A DNA stretch of 38,946 nt from Thermoplasmata archaeon (GCA_022750205.1 JAKIWD010000006.1:1-38946), one strand, 5' to 3'; counted from the first letter of the stretch, positions 27,301-35,791 are shown. Made by a program: numbers and translations. The notes: generated from the letters alone by a model not told the origin.

Positions 27301-29201
27301 ATGACTACGGCGGGAACTACTCCGAGCTCAACACGGTCGCCTTCGTGCTCAAGCAGATCCGCCAGACGGTCAACCCGACCACAGAGAACTACTGGGCCCC
27401 CAACTCAGTCTACCAGTCGGCGTACTACGACATGCTCTACACCTGGCAAGGCGAGGAGCTCCCGGTCCACACCAGCGACTACCAGGGCAATGCGCTGGGG
27501 GGTCTGAAGGTCTGGTTCGGCAACTACGACGTCGGCGGGGAGAACAAGTTCTACAAGTACATCCCCTCGGGCGGCTCCGTCGGCGTGACGAACACTTCCG
27601 GCACGAGCGCGATCACGGGGGGGGACGGCAACGCGACGGTCTACATCCCGCAGAACCAGTCGTTGGACTTCTTCGTCTACACCAACGGCACACCGGCGTT
27701 CGGATTCGGCTTCGTGTCCGCCTCGATCCCGGGCGTCCAGAACCGCACGTTCAGCTACACCGAGCCGTGCGCGCCGACGCTCGTGAACCCGAAGACGACG
27801 ATCACCTGCCAGTACAATGACTCGTTCCAGCGCAACTACACCTCGGTCCCCGCCGTGGTCTTCCCGGACCCGGTCAAGGCGTGGACGGACACGACCTCCA
27901 AGGTCCAGCGCGACTTCTTCGGTGAAGGGGCCAGCGTCGCGGCCGCGGTGTCGATCCACCTGCCGACGGGTGACCCGTTCATCACCGGTATCGGCTACAA
28001 CTGGCCGTCCGGACTGGAGCACGTCGTCAGCGCGAACGCCTATGTCGATGGCGTCTACGCGGGCACGATGAGCCCGAACACGCCGCCGGACTGGCAGACC
28101 TACAACTCGACGGTCAACCTGACGGGAACCTACGGCGCGGGCAACCACACGCTCGAGGTCATCGTCGACGACAGCCTGGGCCACGTGTTCACGTCCCGCC
28201 ACACGTTCATCGTGGGTGGGGTGACCGTGCCGACGCTCCGGCAGTACACGGTGCTCCCGTACAACCTGACCTGGACCCTGGACATTCCCTACGTGGAGAT
28301 GAACAACCACACGTTCAACCAGACCCTCGACATCCGCTACGTCACCAACGGCTGCGGCGGCTCCCTGAGCCCCTGCCCGACCGTCGTGAACTACACGGAG
28401 CGGATCCGGGACGGCGTGGTCAACTACTACCAGCTGCTCAACCTGACACTGCTGAACCTGAACCACTTCTACGGCGGTTCCTCGACACTCCCCGCGGGTC
28501 AGTACCAGTTGATCATCTGGCTGAACGCCAACCATAGCGGCAGCATCGCGACGGAGCTGAGCACCTATCTCGTGTTCAATCCGGTCGTCGCGCACCTCAA
28601 CGGTCCGACGGCGAACGAGACCGTGCCGATCGGCAACGTGACGCTCTCGTACTCGTACTCCGGTCAGTACATCCAGGCGGCCAACCTGAGCGTCTACTCG
28701 GCGGCCGACCTGCAGGTGCCGGTCTTCAACGTGATCGCCTACGTGCCCGGCGACGGGCTGCGGGGTGGCGCGGCGAACTGGATCGCGGTCGACCAGGGGC
28801 CCTACCGGGTCACCTTGGCGCTGGGGACGCCGTACGGCTGGGACAACATCACCGAGAACATCACCGTGCTCGAGACGACAGGGCTCGTATGGCTGAACCA
28901 ATCGTCCGCGGCTCACCCACTGGGCGGGATGGGCGCGGCCGAAACGGGAACGATCCTGGCGCTCGTCGCGGGGATCCTCGGGCTCCTGATCGGTCTATGG
29001 ATCGCCCCGTCGTTCCGCCGCATGCCCACGGGCCCCAGCGGCAAGGGTAGCACCAAGCCGTGGGAGGAGGGACCCGCCGGGGCCACGAGCGCCGCGGGTC
29101 GTCAGGCCGGTCGGATCACGTGCCCCGTCTGCAAGGACGAGTTCTCGACGGAGTTTGCGCTCCACGAGCACCAGAAGATCGTCCACGGCATCGAAGAGTA
29201 G
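24303..29201 (+). CDS. Large secreted S53-like peptidase with Ig-like modules, C-terminal TM helix and cytoplasmic C2H2 zinc-finger tail
   Basis: Signal peptide RRVLFALAVTCVMVLSSALIAAPGNARA; SNEMALDIDYSATMALGAKI; YGGTSFACPTTAGMFGLIDDYL; WDFPTGWGSINVANF; TM GTILALVAGILGLLIGLWIAPSF; tail CPVCKDEFSTEFALHEHQKIVH. Confidence 0.88.
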   Translation: MNQAAPASRPHLPNRRVLFALAVTCVMVLSSALIAAPGNARAETPTATAFMAGSSMHSGVLTGAELQHSTYATSPGSGMTAITNGTILGNVAGSSPVAFTIGFALQNESELTQILAAQASEGSPMFQHWLTLQQENQMFGPNPVEVQNTINYFTSLGFRVATEGPISISFIGPAASTNAAFKTTLVNVKENGATAITNAAPLSLPGQIANGISTVNGLNQLNVAHVTSFVDPALTGDMAASLAMTPSDLSTSLSTPTTYLNTSQAYNFTNAAFLWFRYFSMHHKAFETWQTITPGSLDKIYGAYPLLNAGINGNSTGSPITVALVMAGGINPSDIQEYGQLVFNNPKAIFDRLVPVPVDGSFTDNGTLTYTDGDSNEMALDIDYSATMALGAKIMPVYGPCLCTNVLDDDYATIDAMLKVPNVVSNSWGGEEDTFGNLYGPNWQNTLTMHHYFMLLDARGVTILASSADGGGFDTGTGMLSGAFPATDPYVLSVDGTRAAETDGSGVAFPYTDSLGLANLTIDTLINWPVHVEQATQLQYQSFWYQPIANTTLYNAPPEASGGFGTSYWFNQSWYQNGIGVPNLGRALGSGVGAEADFNETIYFDGGIEYFYGGTSFACPTTAGMFGLIDDYLLDHGHSAYLGDGNVPVFTVGNAWLNGNLSLVPYYDVVNNGTSYWGNYGVEKGYSWPPGQKFPMSPQGYTTYGNTTKGWDFPTGWGSINVANFATDLAALESLPGTFQIINTTTNSFNVGAWDYMVLNQSYTVHLNASASFGASNPTVTVEFFAQNGQKSTMQFPLTAVFTPTLGFNFVLDTSISPFNGPGLIIFESGNDSTHTAGFAYTWISWPAPPGTLTVTVVDPQQSSEVGGYAQFNPWPFGYDAPVSVSPSCCTAYPNSFTVQVTFNGHAVYNAQVDATVPSASVLAWQGSPIQGVTQGDGRPSHELTSAILSQTFTNTSGYALVYTWNVIAPTSYFVNATYGSAIGGTTYTMTPGPNVGTTDDYGGNYSELNTVAFVLKQIRQTVNPTTENYWAPNSVYQSAYYDMLYTWQGEELPVHTSDYQGNALGGLKVWFGNYDVGGENKFYKYIPSGGSVGVTNTSGTSAITGGDGNATVYIPQNQSLDFFVYTNGTPAFGFGFVSASIPGVQNRTFSYTEPCAPTLVNPKTTITCQYNDSFQRNYTSVPAVVFPDPVKAWTDTTSKVQRDFFGEGASVAAAVSIHLPTGDPFITGIGYNWPSGLEHVVSANAYVDGVYAGTMSPNTPPDWQTYNSTVNLTGTYGAGNHTLEVIVDDSLGHVFTSRHTFIVGGVTVPTLRQYTVLPYNLTWTLDIPYVEMNNHTFNQTLDIRYVTNGCGGSLSPCPTVVNYTERIRDGVVNYYQLLNLTLLNLNHFYGGSSTLPAGQYQLIIWLNANHSGSIATELSTYLVFNPVVAHLNGPTANETVPIGNVTLSYSYSGQYIQAANLSVYSAADLQVPVFNVIAYVPGDGLRGGAANWIAVDQGPYRVTLALGTPYGWDNITENITVLETTGLVWLNQSSAAHPLGGMGAAETGTILALVAGILGLLIGLWIAPSFRRMPTGPSGKGSTKPWEEGPAGATSAAGRQAGRITCPVCKDEFSTEFALHEHQKIVHGIEE

Positions 29202-29308
29202 TGAGCTCCCCGCTCCACTTCCCAACCCTTTCTTTCTTCGTTCTTCGTCGCGCCGGTTGACGGCCGCACCGGGCCGCCACGGGCCAGAGTTAAACGGCTG
29301 TTCTACGA

Positions 29309-29318
29309 GACATTTAAG
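29309..29318 (+). promoter_or_regulatory. TATA-like element 'catttaagc'
   Basis: Centred about 27 nt upstream of ATG 29342, supporting a leaderless start there and not at the tracked ATG 29321. Confidence 0.5.
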
Positions 29319-29341
29319 CCATGTATGTTGTCAGGGCGCCT

Positions 29342-30970
29342 ATGCTCCGCGCGGAGACCAAGGCGCTCGGGACCTGGACGATCGCGGCCCTCCTCATCAT
29401 GGCCATCGTCGCATTGGCCCTCCCTGGGGGCCTTGTGGCGTTCGGGCACGCGAACCAGTCGCATCCCCTGGCCGGGTCGGCCTCGCATGTCGCCGCTCCG
29501 ACACCCCTCGCGAGCGTTGTCGCCCCGGCAGTGCACGTCGCGGCAGGCAACAACTCGAGTGGGAACATCAGCGCCTCCGTCGTCATTACCACGACGCTGA
29601 CCGGCCCGCAGGACATCCCGGTCGCGCTCAACTGGACGATCAACGTCACCAACACCACGCTGGACGCGAAGAACGTCTCCCAGACCCTGCTCGTCATGAA
29701 CGGGGCGAACGTCATCACCAACCTTTCGCAACCGGTTGCGGCGGGGACGACGAACTACACGACCAACATCGATTACGGATTGCTCACCTCGGCGAACTAC
29801 AATGGCGGCACCCTGCCGACCACCCCGTACACGTTCGTGGTCTGGCTGACCGCGCTCAATGCGACGAACGGGTCCGTTTCCTGGGTCAACGCGAGCTCCA
29901 ACGCGTTGACGGCCACGCTGCTGATCTCCAACGTGGAGGTGCTCTACACGAGCAGCCTGCCGTTGTACAGCTCGCTGCCGTTCACCATCGACTTTACCAC
30001 GACGTTCACCGGCAACACCCCGACCGTGATCAATCGCCTCAACGTGACGATCAACCTCGAGCTGAGGTTCATCGAATCGGGCTGCGGCAGCTTGTTCGGC
30101 CTGGGAGCGCCGTGCGAGACCGTCGCGAACGAGACCCTCGACACCGCCGCGTCCGGCCTGTTCAACGCCACCGGCGTCTACAGCTACACGGTCAGCGGCG
30201 GGGACTTCGCCGCGCAGAACTTCGCCAACGGGCAGTTCCCCTACGGCGAGTACCAGGTGATCGTCTGGACGACCCTCGCCAACGTCAACGACCCGGCTCA
30301 GGACGTCCGCACCAGCGCGGCCGCGGAGTACACGTACCCCGTGTTCGACCAGAACGCCGCCACGTTCCTGTCGCCCTCCGCGACGAGCCCGGCGACCGCG
30401 GGCAACGTGACCATCTCCGTCTCCTACATCGCCGACTACCTCGCGGCGGCGAACGTGACGGTCTACGAGGGCGCGACGGGCACCACCGTCGTCTTCTCGG
30501 CGGGCGTCGTGCAGGCCGGCGAGTACGCCCACGCCTCGAGCGCGACCTGGTCGGGCGCGGCCGCGGGCGAGTACCGGTTGGTCCTGGCGATCGCCACGGC
30601 GGCGGGCGCCGCGGCGGGAACGGCTACGTTCAGTGAGTTGTTCAACGTCACCTCGGCCGCGTCGGCGGGCGGTGGGGTCGTCTACTACAACGAGACGATC
30701 TACACCAACACCACGACGACCAAGGCGTCGGGCAGCAGCTTCGGCGGCCTGAGCGCGGGCGCAGGAGCGGCCACGCTGCTGGTCGTCGGGTTGATCATCG
30801 GCGCGATCGTCGCGTTCATGCTCGGGCGGATGATGTGGACCGGCCAGAAGCCCGGTTCACCCCAGCCCTGGTCGGCCAAGGGCGCGAACGAGTGCAGCAT
30901 CTGCCACCAGACGTTCCCGACGGAAGCCGAGCTCAAGGAACACTCCAAGCAGGCGCACGGCAAGGAGTAG
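29342..30970 (+). CDS. Secreted/membrane Ig-like protein with TM helix and cytoplasmic C2H2 zinc-finger tail, related to the C-terminal part of the upstream S53 protein
   Basis: N-terminal hydrophobic segment TWTIAALLIMAIVALALPGGLVAF; TM ATLLVVGLIIGAIVAFMLGRMMW; tail CSICHQTFPTEAELKEHSKQAH. Confidence 0.85.
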   Translation: MLRAETKALGTWTIAALLIMAIVALALPGGLVAFGHANQSHPLAGSASHVAAPTPLASVVAPAVHVAAGNNSSGNISASVVITTTLTGPQDIPVALNWTINVTNTTLDAKNVSQTLLVMNGANVITNLSQPVAAGTTNYTTNIDYGLLTSANYNGGTLPTTPYTFVVWLTALNATNGSVSWVNASSNALTATLLISNVEVLYTSSLPLYSSLPFTIDFTTTFTGNTPTVINRLNVTINLELRFIESGCGSLFGLGAPCETVANETLDTAASGLFNATGVYSYTVSGGDFAAQNFANGQFPYGEYQVIVWTTLANVNDPAQDVRTSAAAEYTYPVFDQNAATFLSPSATSPATAGNVTISVSYIADYLAAANVTVYEGATGTTVVFSAGVVQAGEYAHASSATWSGAAAGEYRLVLAIATAAGAAAGTATFSELFNVTSAASAGGGVVYYNETIYTNTTTTKASGSSFGGLSAGAGAATLLVVGLIIGAIVAFMLGRMMWTGQKPGSPQPWSAKGANECSICHQTFPTEAELKEHSKQAHGKE

Positions 30971-30995
30971 GACCTCAGTCCGTCCCTTGGGCCAA

Positions 30996-31018
30996 CTCCT
31001 TCCTTCTTCCCTTTTTTA
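30996..31018 (+). terminator. Pyrimidine/poly-T archaeal terminator
   Basis: 'ttccttcttcccttttttact' about 25 nt after the stop at 30970. Confidence 0.5.
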
Positions 31019-31056
31019 CTCGGCGAGCCGGGGCGCTCGCGGCGCCGGGAAGCGCG

Positions 31057-32286
31057 CTACTGGAAACGGAGCCCGTGGAACTCGCGTCGCCAAGCGAGGA
31101 CCTCGGCCCCGACCCGTTCGTGACGGGGCCCGGCACGGATGAGGAGCTCCGCCAGTCTCGGCATGTCCGACGGGATCAGTCCCAAGCGGGCGACCTCCGC
31201 GGTCCCCAACCGGCCGACGAGATCGGTGATCAACCGTTGTCGCTCCCACCGGCGAGCGAGGGCTCCGGGCGCGATCGCGTGACGCTCCTTGAGGGCCTTC
31301 CGATCCAGGTGGATCTGGTGGGACTCGGTGAAGCCATCGTCGGCGGCGAGGATGGATAGCCCGGCTCCGTGGAGGGCGCGCCCGAGCGCCTGGGCGTTCT
31401 CGACGGTCGTCGTCGCATACTCCTTGCCCACCCGCTCGAGCTCCAGCAGCGTCTGGCCGAGGGCGGCGATGCGGTGCCAGTGGGCGTTGTCGAAGATCCG
31501 CCAGACCAGCGCCGGGTCGATCTGCTGGAAAAGGTCCTCCCGATCGGTGACGAGCAATCCTCCTTGGGGCCCCGGGAACGATTTGTGGGTGCTCCCGAAC
31601 AGCACATCGGCCCCCTCGCGCAGCGGGTCCTGGAATCTCCCGCCCGCGATCAGACCCAGCACGTGGGAGCCGTCGTAGAACACGAGCGCGTCCTGGGCGT
31701 GGGCGGCCTCGGCGATCTCTCGCAGCGGGTACGGGAAGAGAAAGAAGCTCTGACCCAGGACGACCGCCGCCGGTCGTTCCCGCTGGATCTCCTCGATCGC
31801 CCGATCGGCGTCGAGCCGCGCCGAGGCGCTCGCGAGGGGGAGAGGTCGGACCTGATATCCGAGCAGGGCGGGGATGAAGCCCGAGGCATAGCCGTCGTAG
31901 CCGCCGGCCGATGGCTCGATCGCCAGAAGCTTGGAGCCGCGGGGGAGCAGGGGGGCCAATGCGGAGAGCGCCGCGATGTGGCCGGAGAGCGGTCGGGTCG
32001 TCGCGAACCTTCCGTGGAACAGTCGGGCGGCCGCGGCGTTGGCCAAGCGCTCGATCTCGTCGGTGTAGCGGGTGCCCGCGTAGCTGTTGTCGATCCGCTC
32101 CCCTTCGAATTCCGCAGAGAGAGGCAGCGTGTAGCGGCCGGCAAGGTCGCTGCCGAGATAGCGACGGGCCCGGGGCGAGATGGCGTTCTCGCTCGCGAGG
32201 AGGTTGAAGACGCCGTGGCCGCGCCAGCGCTCGTGCGCCGCGACCAGGCGCGCGAGACGCGCTTCCTCAGTCGGGGCCGCGGCCAT
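31057..32286 (-). CDS. glyA: Serine hydroxymethyltransferase family protein (PLP-dependent)
   Basis: FNLLASENAISPRARRYLGSDLAGRY, GSTHKSFPGPQGGLLVTD (PLP-Lys), DGFTESHQIHLD. Alternative start at 32310. Confidence 0.85.
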   Translation of the reverse strand: MAAAPTEEARLARLVAAHERWRGHGVFNLLASENAISPRARRYLGSDLAGRYTLPLSAEFEGERIDNSYAGTRYTDEIERLANAAAARLFHGRFATTRPLSGHIAALSALAPLLPRGSKLLAIEPSAGGYDGYASGFIPALLGYQVRPLPLASASARLDADRAIEEIQRERPAAVVLGQSFFLFPYPLREIAEAAHAQDALVFYDGSHVLGLIAGGRFQDPLREGADVLFGSTHKSFPGPQGGLLVTDREDLFQQIDPALVWRIFDNAHWHRIAALGQTLLELERVGKEYATTTVENAQALGRALHGAGLSILAADDGFTESHQIHLDRKALKERHAIAPGALARRWERQRLITDLVGRLGTAEVARLGLIPSDMPRLAELLIRAGPRHERVGAEVLAWRREFHGLRFQ

Positions 32287-32857
32287 CGGTGCCGCCGGCG
32301 GCCTCGCCAAGTCGCGCGGCCTTTCGGTGCTCGCGGTGCCCGCAGCGGGGACAGACCAGCTCGCGGCCGCCCATCGTCAGGAGACCGTGACAGGACTGGC
32401 ATCGGGCAGAGACCACCCCGAGGTTGGACGGGCCGGTCGTGAGCTTGATCGTCGGCTGGCTCTGGATCACCTTGGCGATCACGACGTCGCCGGGCGAGAA
32501 CTCGCTCGAGAGGCTCTCGGTGTACTCGTCCTTGGCCTTGGAGATATGGATCGTCCCTTCCGGCGCACCGGGCACGGCGCGCCGGCCGTTCGAGAGCGTG
32601 AGCACCGTGACCACGACCATCGCGCTCTTGACCTCGTCCACGCGCGCGTAGACGTCGTCGCCGTCCTCGATGTGCGGGATGGCGTGGAGCGCCTCGACGC
32701 GGATCGCGCGGTCGTGGCTGTCGACGCTCGTGCGACCCAGGAGGGCGGCGTAGATCTTGCCGTTGTCCTCGTAGGTGCCACGGCCGGGGACGAACTCTTC
32801 CGCGGTGCCGAGCAGGTCACCGGGCAGGACCAACTTGGGATTCTCTGGATCGCTCAT
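32267..32857 (-). CDS. csl4: Exosome complex RNA-binding protein Csl4
   Basis: VLPGDLLGTAEEFVPGRGTYEDNGKIYAALLG; S1-like GDVVIAKVIQSQPTIKL; zinc ribbon CQSCHGLLTMGGRELVCPRCGHRE. Confidence 0.92.
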   Translation of the reverse strand: MSDPENPKLVLPGDLLGTAEEFVPGRGTYEDNGKIYAALLGRTSVDSHDRAIRVEALHAIPHIEDGDDVYARVDEVKSAMVVVTVLTLSNGRRAVPGAPEGTIHISKAKDEYTESLSSEFSPGDVVIAKVIQSQPTIKLTTGPSNLGVVSARCQSCHGLLTMGGRELVCPRCGHREHRKAARLGEAAGGTDGRGPD

Positions 32858-33465
32858 GGGGGGTCGGACACCGAGAGCACCCACAGGTCCACGGCGAGCT
32901 CCGTCCGCGGCTTCCGATGGTGCGGAAACGTGCGGGGAAAAGGCCAGACCACGCTGCGAGTTTCGTCGATGTGCCAATCGCGCTCGACCGCCTGAGCCGC
33001 TATAAAGGTTCGGGAGTCGGGCGACGCGAACGCGTAGATACGTTTCCGCGCCGCGGTGAACGCCGCCTCCCAGAACGGCCGGTCCGCGTGCCGTCGTTGC
33101 GCTCCGAACGGGGGATTCATCACGACGGTGTGCGCGCGCTCCCGGAACGTCGAGACGTCGCCGACGATCCATTCGACCGTCGCGCCGAGGCGGTCGGCCG
33201 CCGATCGGGCGAGCTCGACGGCCGCGGGGTCCGACTCGACGCCCCGAACGCGGTCCGCCCCATACAGGGCAGCACCGATGGCCAACACGCCCGTGCCGCT
33301 GCCGAGGTCGACGACCGACCGGCCGTGGAGGTCGCTGCGGAGACTGGCCGAGTCGAGGAGGTCGCACGCGCGTTCCGGTGGCGTGCGGACCTGCTCGGTG
33401 TCCGCGCGGGCCGACGGAAACTCCGGCACCGTCGACAAGGCTCGAATGACCTCGGATCGCCTCAC
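32854..33465 (-). CDS. METTL5-like N6-adenine RNA methyltransferase family
   Basis: EQVRTPPERACDLLDSA...VVDLGSGTGVLAIGAALYGADRVRGVESDPAAVELA...TVVMNPPFGAQRRHADRPF (NPPF). Confidence 0.85.
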   Translation of the reverse strand: MRRSEVIRALSTVPEFPSARADTEQVRTPPERACDLLDSASLRSDLHGRSVVDLGSGTGVLAIGAALYGADRVRGVESDPAAVELARSAADRLGATVEWIVGDVSTFRERAHTVVMNPPFGAQRRHADRPFWEAAFTAARKRIYAFASPDSRTFIAAQAVERDWHIDETRSVVWPFPRTFPHHRKPRTELAVDLWVLSVSDPP

Positions 33466-33494
33466 GAATTGACCCGCGTGCCGCGGCGGGGCGA

Positions 33495-33609
33495 TGCGGG
33501 GAGCCGGATTTGAACCGGCGAACGCCTACGCGGCAGGATATCGCCGGAGAGGGGAGGTTTCCCCCCGCCGTTTAAGTCCTGCGCCGTTTCCGGGCTTGGC
33601 TATCCCCGC
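33495..33609 (-). tRNA. tRNA-Leu (anticodon TAA) with 31-nt intron at 37/38 (intron 33540-33570)
   Basis: Acceptor GCGGGGA/TCCCCGC + A73; D arm GCC...GGC; anticodon stem CAGGA/TCCTG with loop CTTAAA^A; long variable arm CGC-GTAG-GCG; T arm GCCGG-TTCAAAT-CCGGC. Confidence 0.93.
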
Positions 33610-33613
33610 GCCG

Positions 33614-33922
33614 TCAGCGGGCGGGGGCGGCTTCGGCGCGCGGTGCCTCGGAAGTCGGGGCCGCACGCGCTGGAACGCGCTTGAGCGACACCCGCTTTGG
33701 GAAGTACTTCAGGAGCACGACGTCGTTGACCGCCGAGACCCACCGGTACGGCACGTTGACGGGTCGCGATTCGTCGACTAACAACGGGCTCGACTCCTGC
33801 ACGAACAGGCCGTCGAGCTTGGACGTCTCCACGTCCACGACGAGGTTGTCGACCTCCCCGAGCAGGCGTCCGTCGGGAGTGTAGATCTGGCGTCCGAGGA
33901 GTTCGGTCATTTCGACGAGCAT
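33614..33922 (-). CDS. PRC-barrel domain protein
   Basis: ELLGRQIYTPDGRLLGEVDNLVVDVETSKLDGLFV...VPYRWVSAVNDVVLLK. Confidence 0.85.
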   Translation of the reverse strand: MLVEMTELLGRQIYTPDGRLLGEVDNLVVDVETSKLDGLFVQESSPLLVDESRPVNVPYRWVSAVNDVVLLKYFPKRVSLKRVPARAAPTSEAPRAEAAPAR

Positions 33923-34003
33923 GGAACGTCCTAGGGCCTGCGACGGCGGGCCCCCTTTTTAGCCCTTTGCACGGAGAAGCACGAGTTTTCCTGGTGCGGG
34001 CGC

Positions 34004-35791
34004 TCACGAAGCGCTGTCGTCGCTCGGTTCCTCCGCGTGCTTGACCTGGGACCGGTACATCGTCAGCAGCTCGGCGGAGGTCGTGGCGTTCGTCGCGGCT
34101 TTGTCATCGCGCCAGACCCCGGTGAAACGTGGAAACCGGAGGGCGAGCCCGGCACCGGGTCGGATCGCTTCGAACCCGGCGCGGTGGATCGGGCTGAGGG
34201 TGAGCTCTGCCCCCCGGACCTCGATCACGAGCCGTGGCTGGATCCACCGGTCCGGCTCGAGCCCGCTCTCGACCCCCTTGGGTCGTTCGGACAGCTCCAG
34301 TGATGCGAGCCGCTTGGGGATCTCCTCGAGCGTCGCGTCGTCGAACCCGCTGCCTACCTTAGTGAACGACTCGAACCGGTCGTTCTGGGCGTCGTAGACG
34401 GCCAGGAGCAGCGCGCCGTACCGACCGCCTCGGCGCCCCCTCCCGTGGAACGCGCCGACGATGACGCCATCGATCGAGTCGCCGAGTCGCTGGGTGTAAT
34501 CCCGCTTGTACTTGATCCACCAGAAGCCGCGCGCCCCGGCGCGGTACGCGCTCCCCGTGGCGACGGACTTCGCCATGACACCTTCCCCCCCCTCAGCGAT
34601 GGCGGCGTCCAGGAACAACTGGGCCGCGTCAACGTCTTTGACGATCGACTGGGTGGCCACCCGCACCCGTTCGCCTCCCCGAACGAGCGAGACTAGGCGG
34701 CGTCGGCGGTCGGGGAACGGCTCGTCCACCGTTGCCACGTCGTCGTCGAGCAGGACGTCGAACAGGTACAGGCAGACCGGGATCTCTTCCTGCATCCGCT
34801 CGAGGTCGTACTTGCGTCCCCGCCGGCGCGAAATGTCCTGGAACGGTCGGATCTGATCGGTGTCGGCATCGATCGCCACACATTCGCCCTCCACGATCGC
34901 CGGTTTGCGGGAGATCGCTTCCGGGAGTGCGGCCACGAGCTCCGGAAACTGCGCGCTCAGGTCCTCGAGCCGTCGGGAGAACAGCTTGACCGGCCCGTCG
35001 ACCGGTACGTGGGCCTGCACCCGCAGCCCGTCATACTTGTACTCTAGCGCTGCCTCGCCCTCCATCCGCTCGAGTATGTCGGCCAGGGAGGTCGCCCGCT
35101 CGGCCAGCATCGGCCGGATCGGGCGTCCGACCTGGAGCTGGATCCGGGTCAGGCCCTCCAATCCATCCTTCGCGAGGGTCTCGGCGACGAGCCCGAGGTC
35201 GCTCGAAAGGTTGAACGCCGCTTCGATCCGAAGCCGCGCCTCCTTCGTGCCGCCCCCATACTTTTGGGTCAGCGCGTCGAGGATCGTGAGCTCACGGACA
35301 CCGAGGCGGAGCGTGCCGATCGCGAATCGAACGGCGAACTTGGCCTCCGCCGGCGTGCACCGCCGCAAGAGGTCGGCGAAGAGGCCGACCTTGACCTCTT
35401 GCGAACCTTCGCCGGACGCATGAGCGATCTCGGTCAAGGTGGCGTACACATCGCGGGCCAGAAGCGCTCCTCGCTCGGGGGCGGCCGGGAGGGCCGTGAT
35501 CAGCTCGGCGGCGGTGAGCCCGAGATCCCCCGACCGCTGCCGTCGGTCGACCACGGCCGGTTCCTCGGCATTCGTCGCCGCCGCGACCGCCTTCGTGGCG
35601 AGGGACTCGGCCATGCCCAGCTCGACGCCCTCGTACTCCGGTCGCAACAAGCCCTGCGAGAGGTAGAGCACTTCGGCGAGTTCCTCCCGTCCGACGGCAT
35701 CGATCAGCTCGACGAGGATCTTGCGCATCTCGAGGCGCTTGGTCGTGGCCTCCAGGCGCTCGTAGAACGCCGCGAGCTCAACGAACCGCAT
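34004..35791 (-). CDS. lig: ATP-dependent DNA ligase (archaeal Lig1 family)
   Basis: EYKYDGLRVQAHV (KxDG nucleotidyl motif), FSRRLEDLSAQFPEL, VEGECVAID, EGVMAKS, WIKYKRDY. Confidence 0.95.
   Translation of the reverse strand: MRFVELAAFYERLEATTKRLEMRKILVELIDAVGREELAEVLYLSQGLLRPEYEGVELGMAESLATKAVAAATNAEEPAVVDRRQRSGDLGLTAAELITALPAAPERGALLARDVYATLTEIAHASGEGSQEVKVGLFADLLRRCTPAEAKFAVRFAIGTLRLGVRELTILDALTQKYGGGTKEARLRIEAAFNLSSDLGLVAETLAKDGLEGLTRIQLQVGRPIRPMLAERATSLADILERMEGEAALEYKYDGLRVQAHVPVDGPVKLFSRRLEDLSAQFPELVAALPEAISRKPAIVEGECVAIDADTDQIRPFQDISRRRGRKYDLERMQEEIPVCLYLFDVLLDDDVATVDEPFPDRRRRLVSLVRGGERVRVATQSIVKDVDAAQLFLDAAIAEGGEGVMAKSVATGSAYRAGARGFWWIKYKRDYTQRLGDSIDGVIVGAFHGRGRRGGRYGALLLAVYDAQNDRFESFTKVGSGFDDATLEEIPKRLASLELSERPKGVESGLEPDRWIQPRLVIEVRGAELTLSPIHRAGFEAIRPGAGLALRFPRFTGVWRDDKAATNATTSAELLTMYRSQVKHAEEPSDDSAS

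Noticed and set aside
27405-28916. 503-aa minus-strand ORF (and 24627-25895, 29303-30532 minus)
   Set aside because: Antisense shadows of the C2H2-tailed proteins, typical of GC-rich NNC-codon genes.
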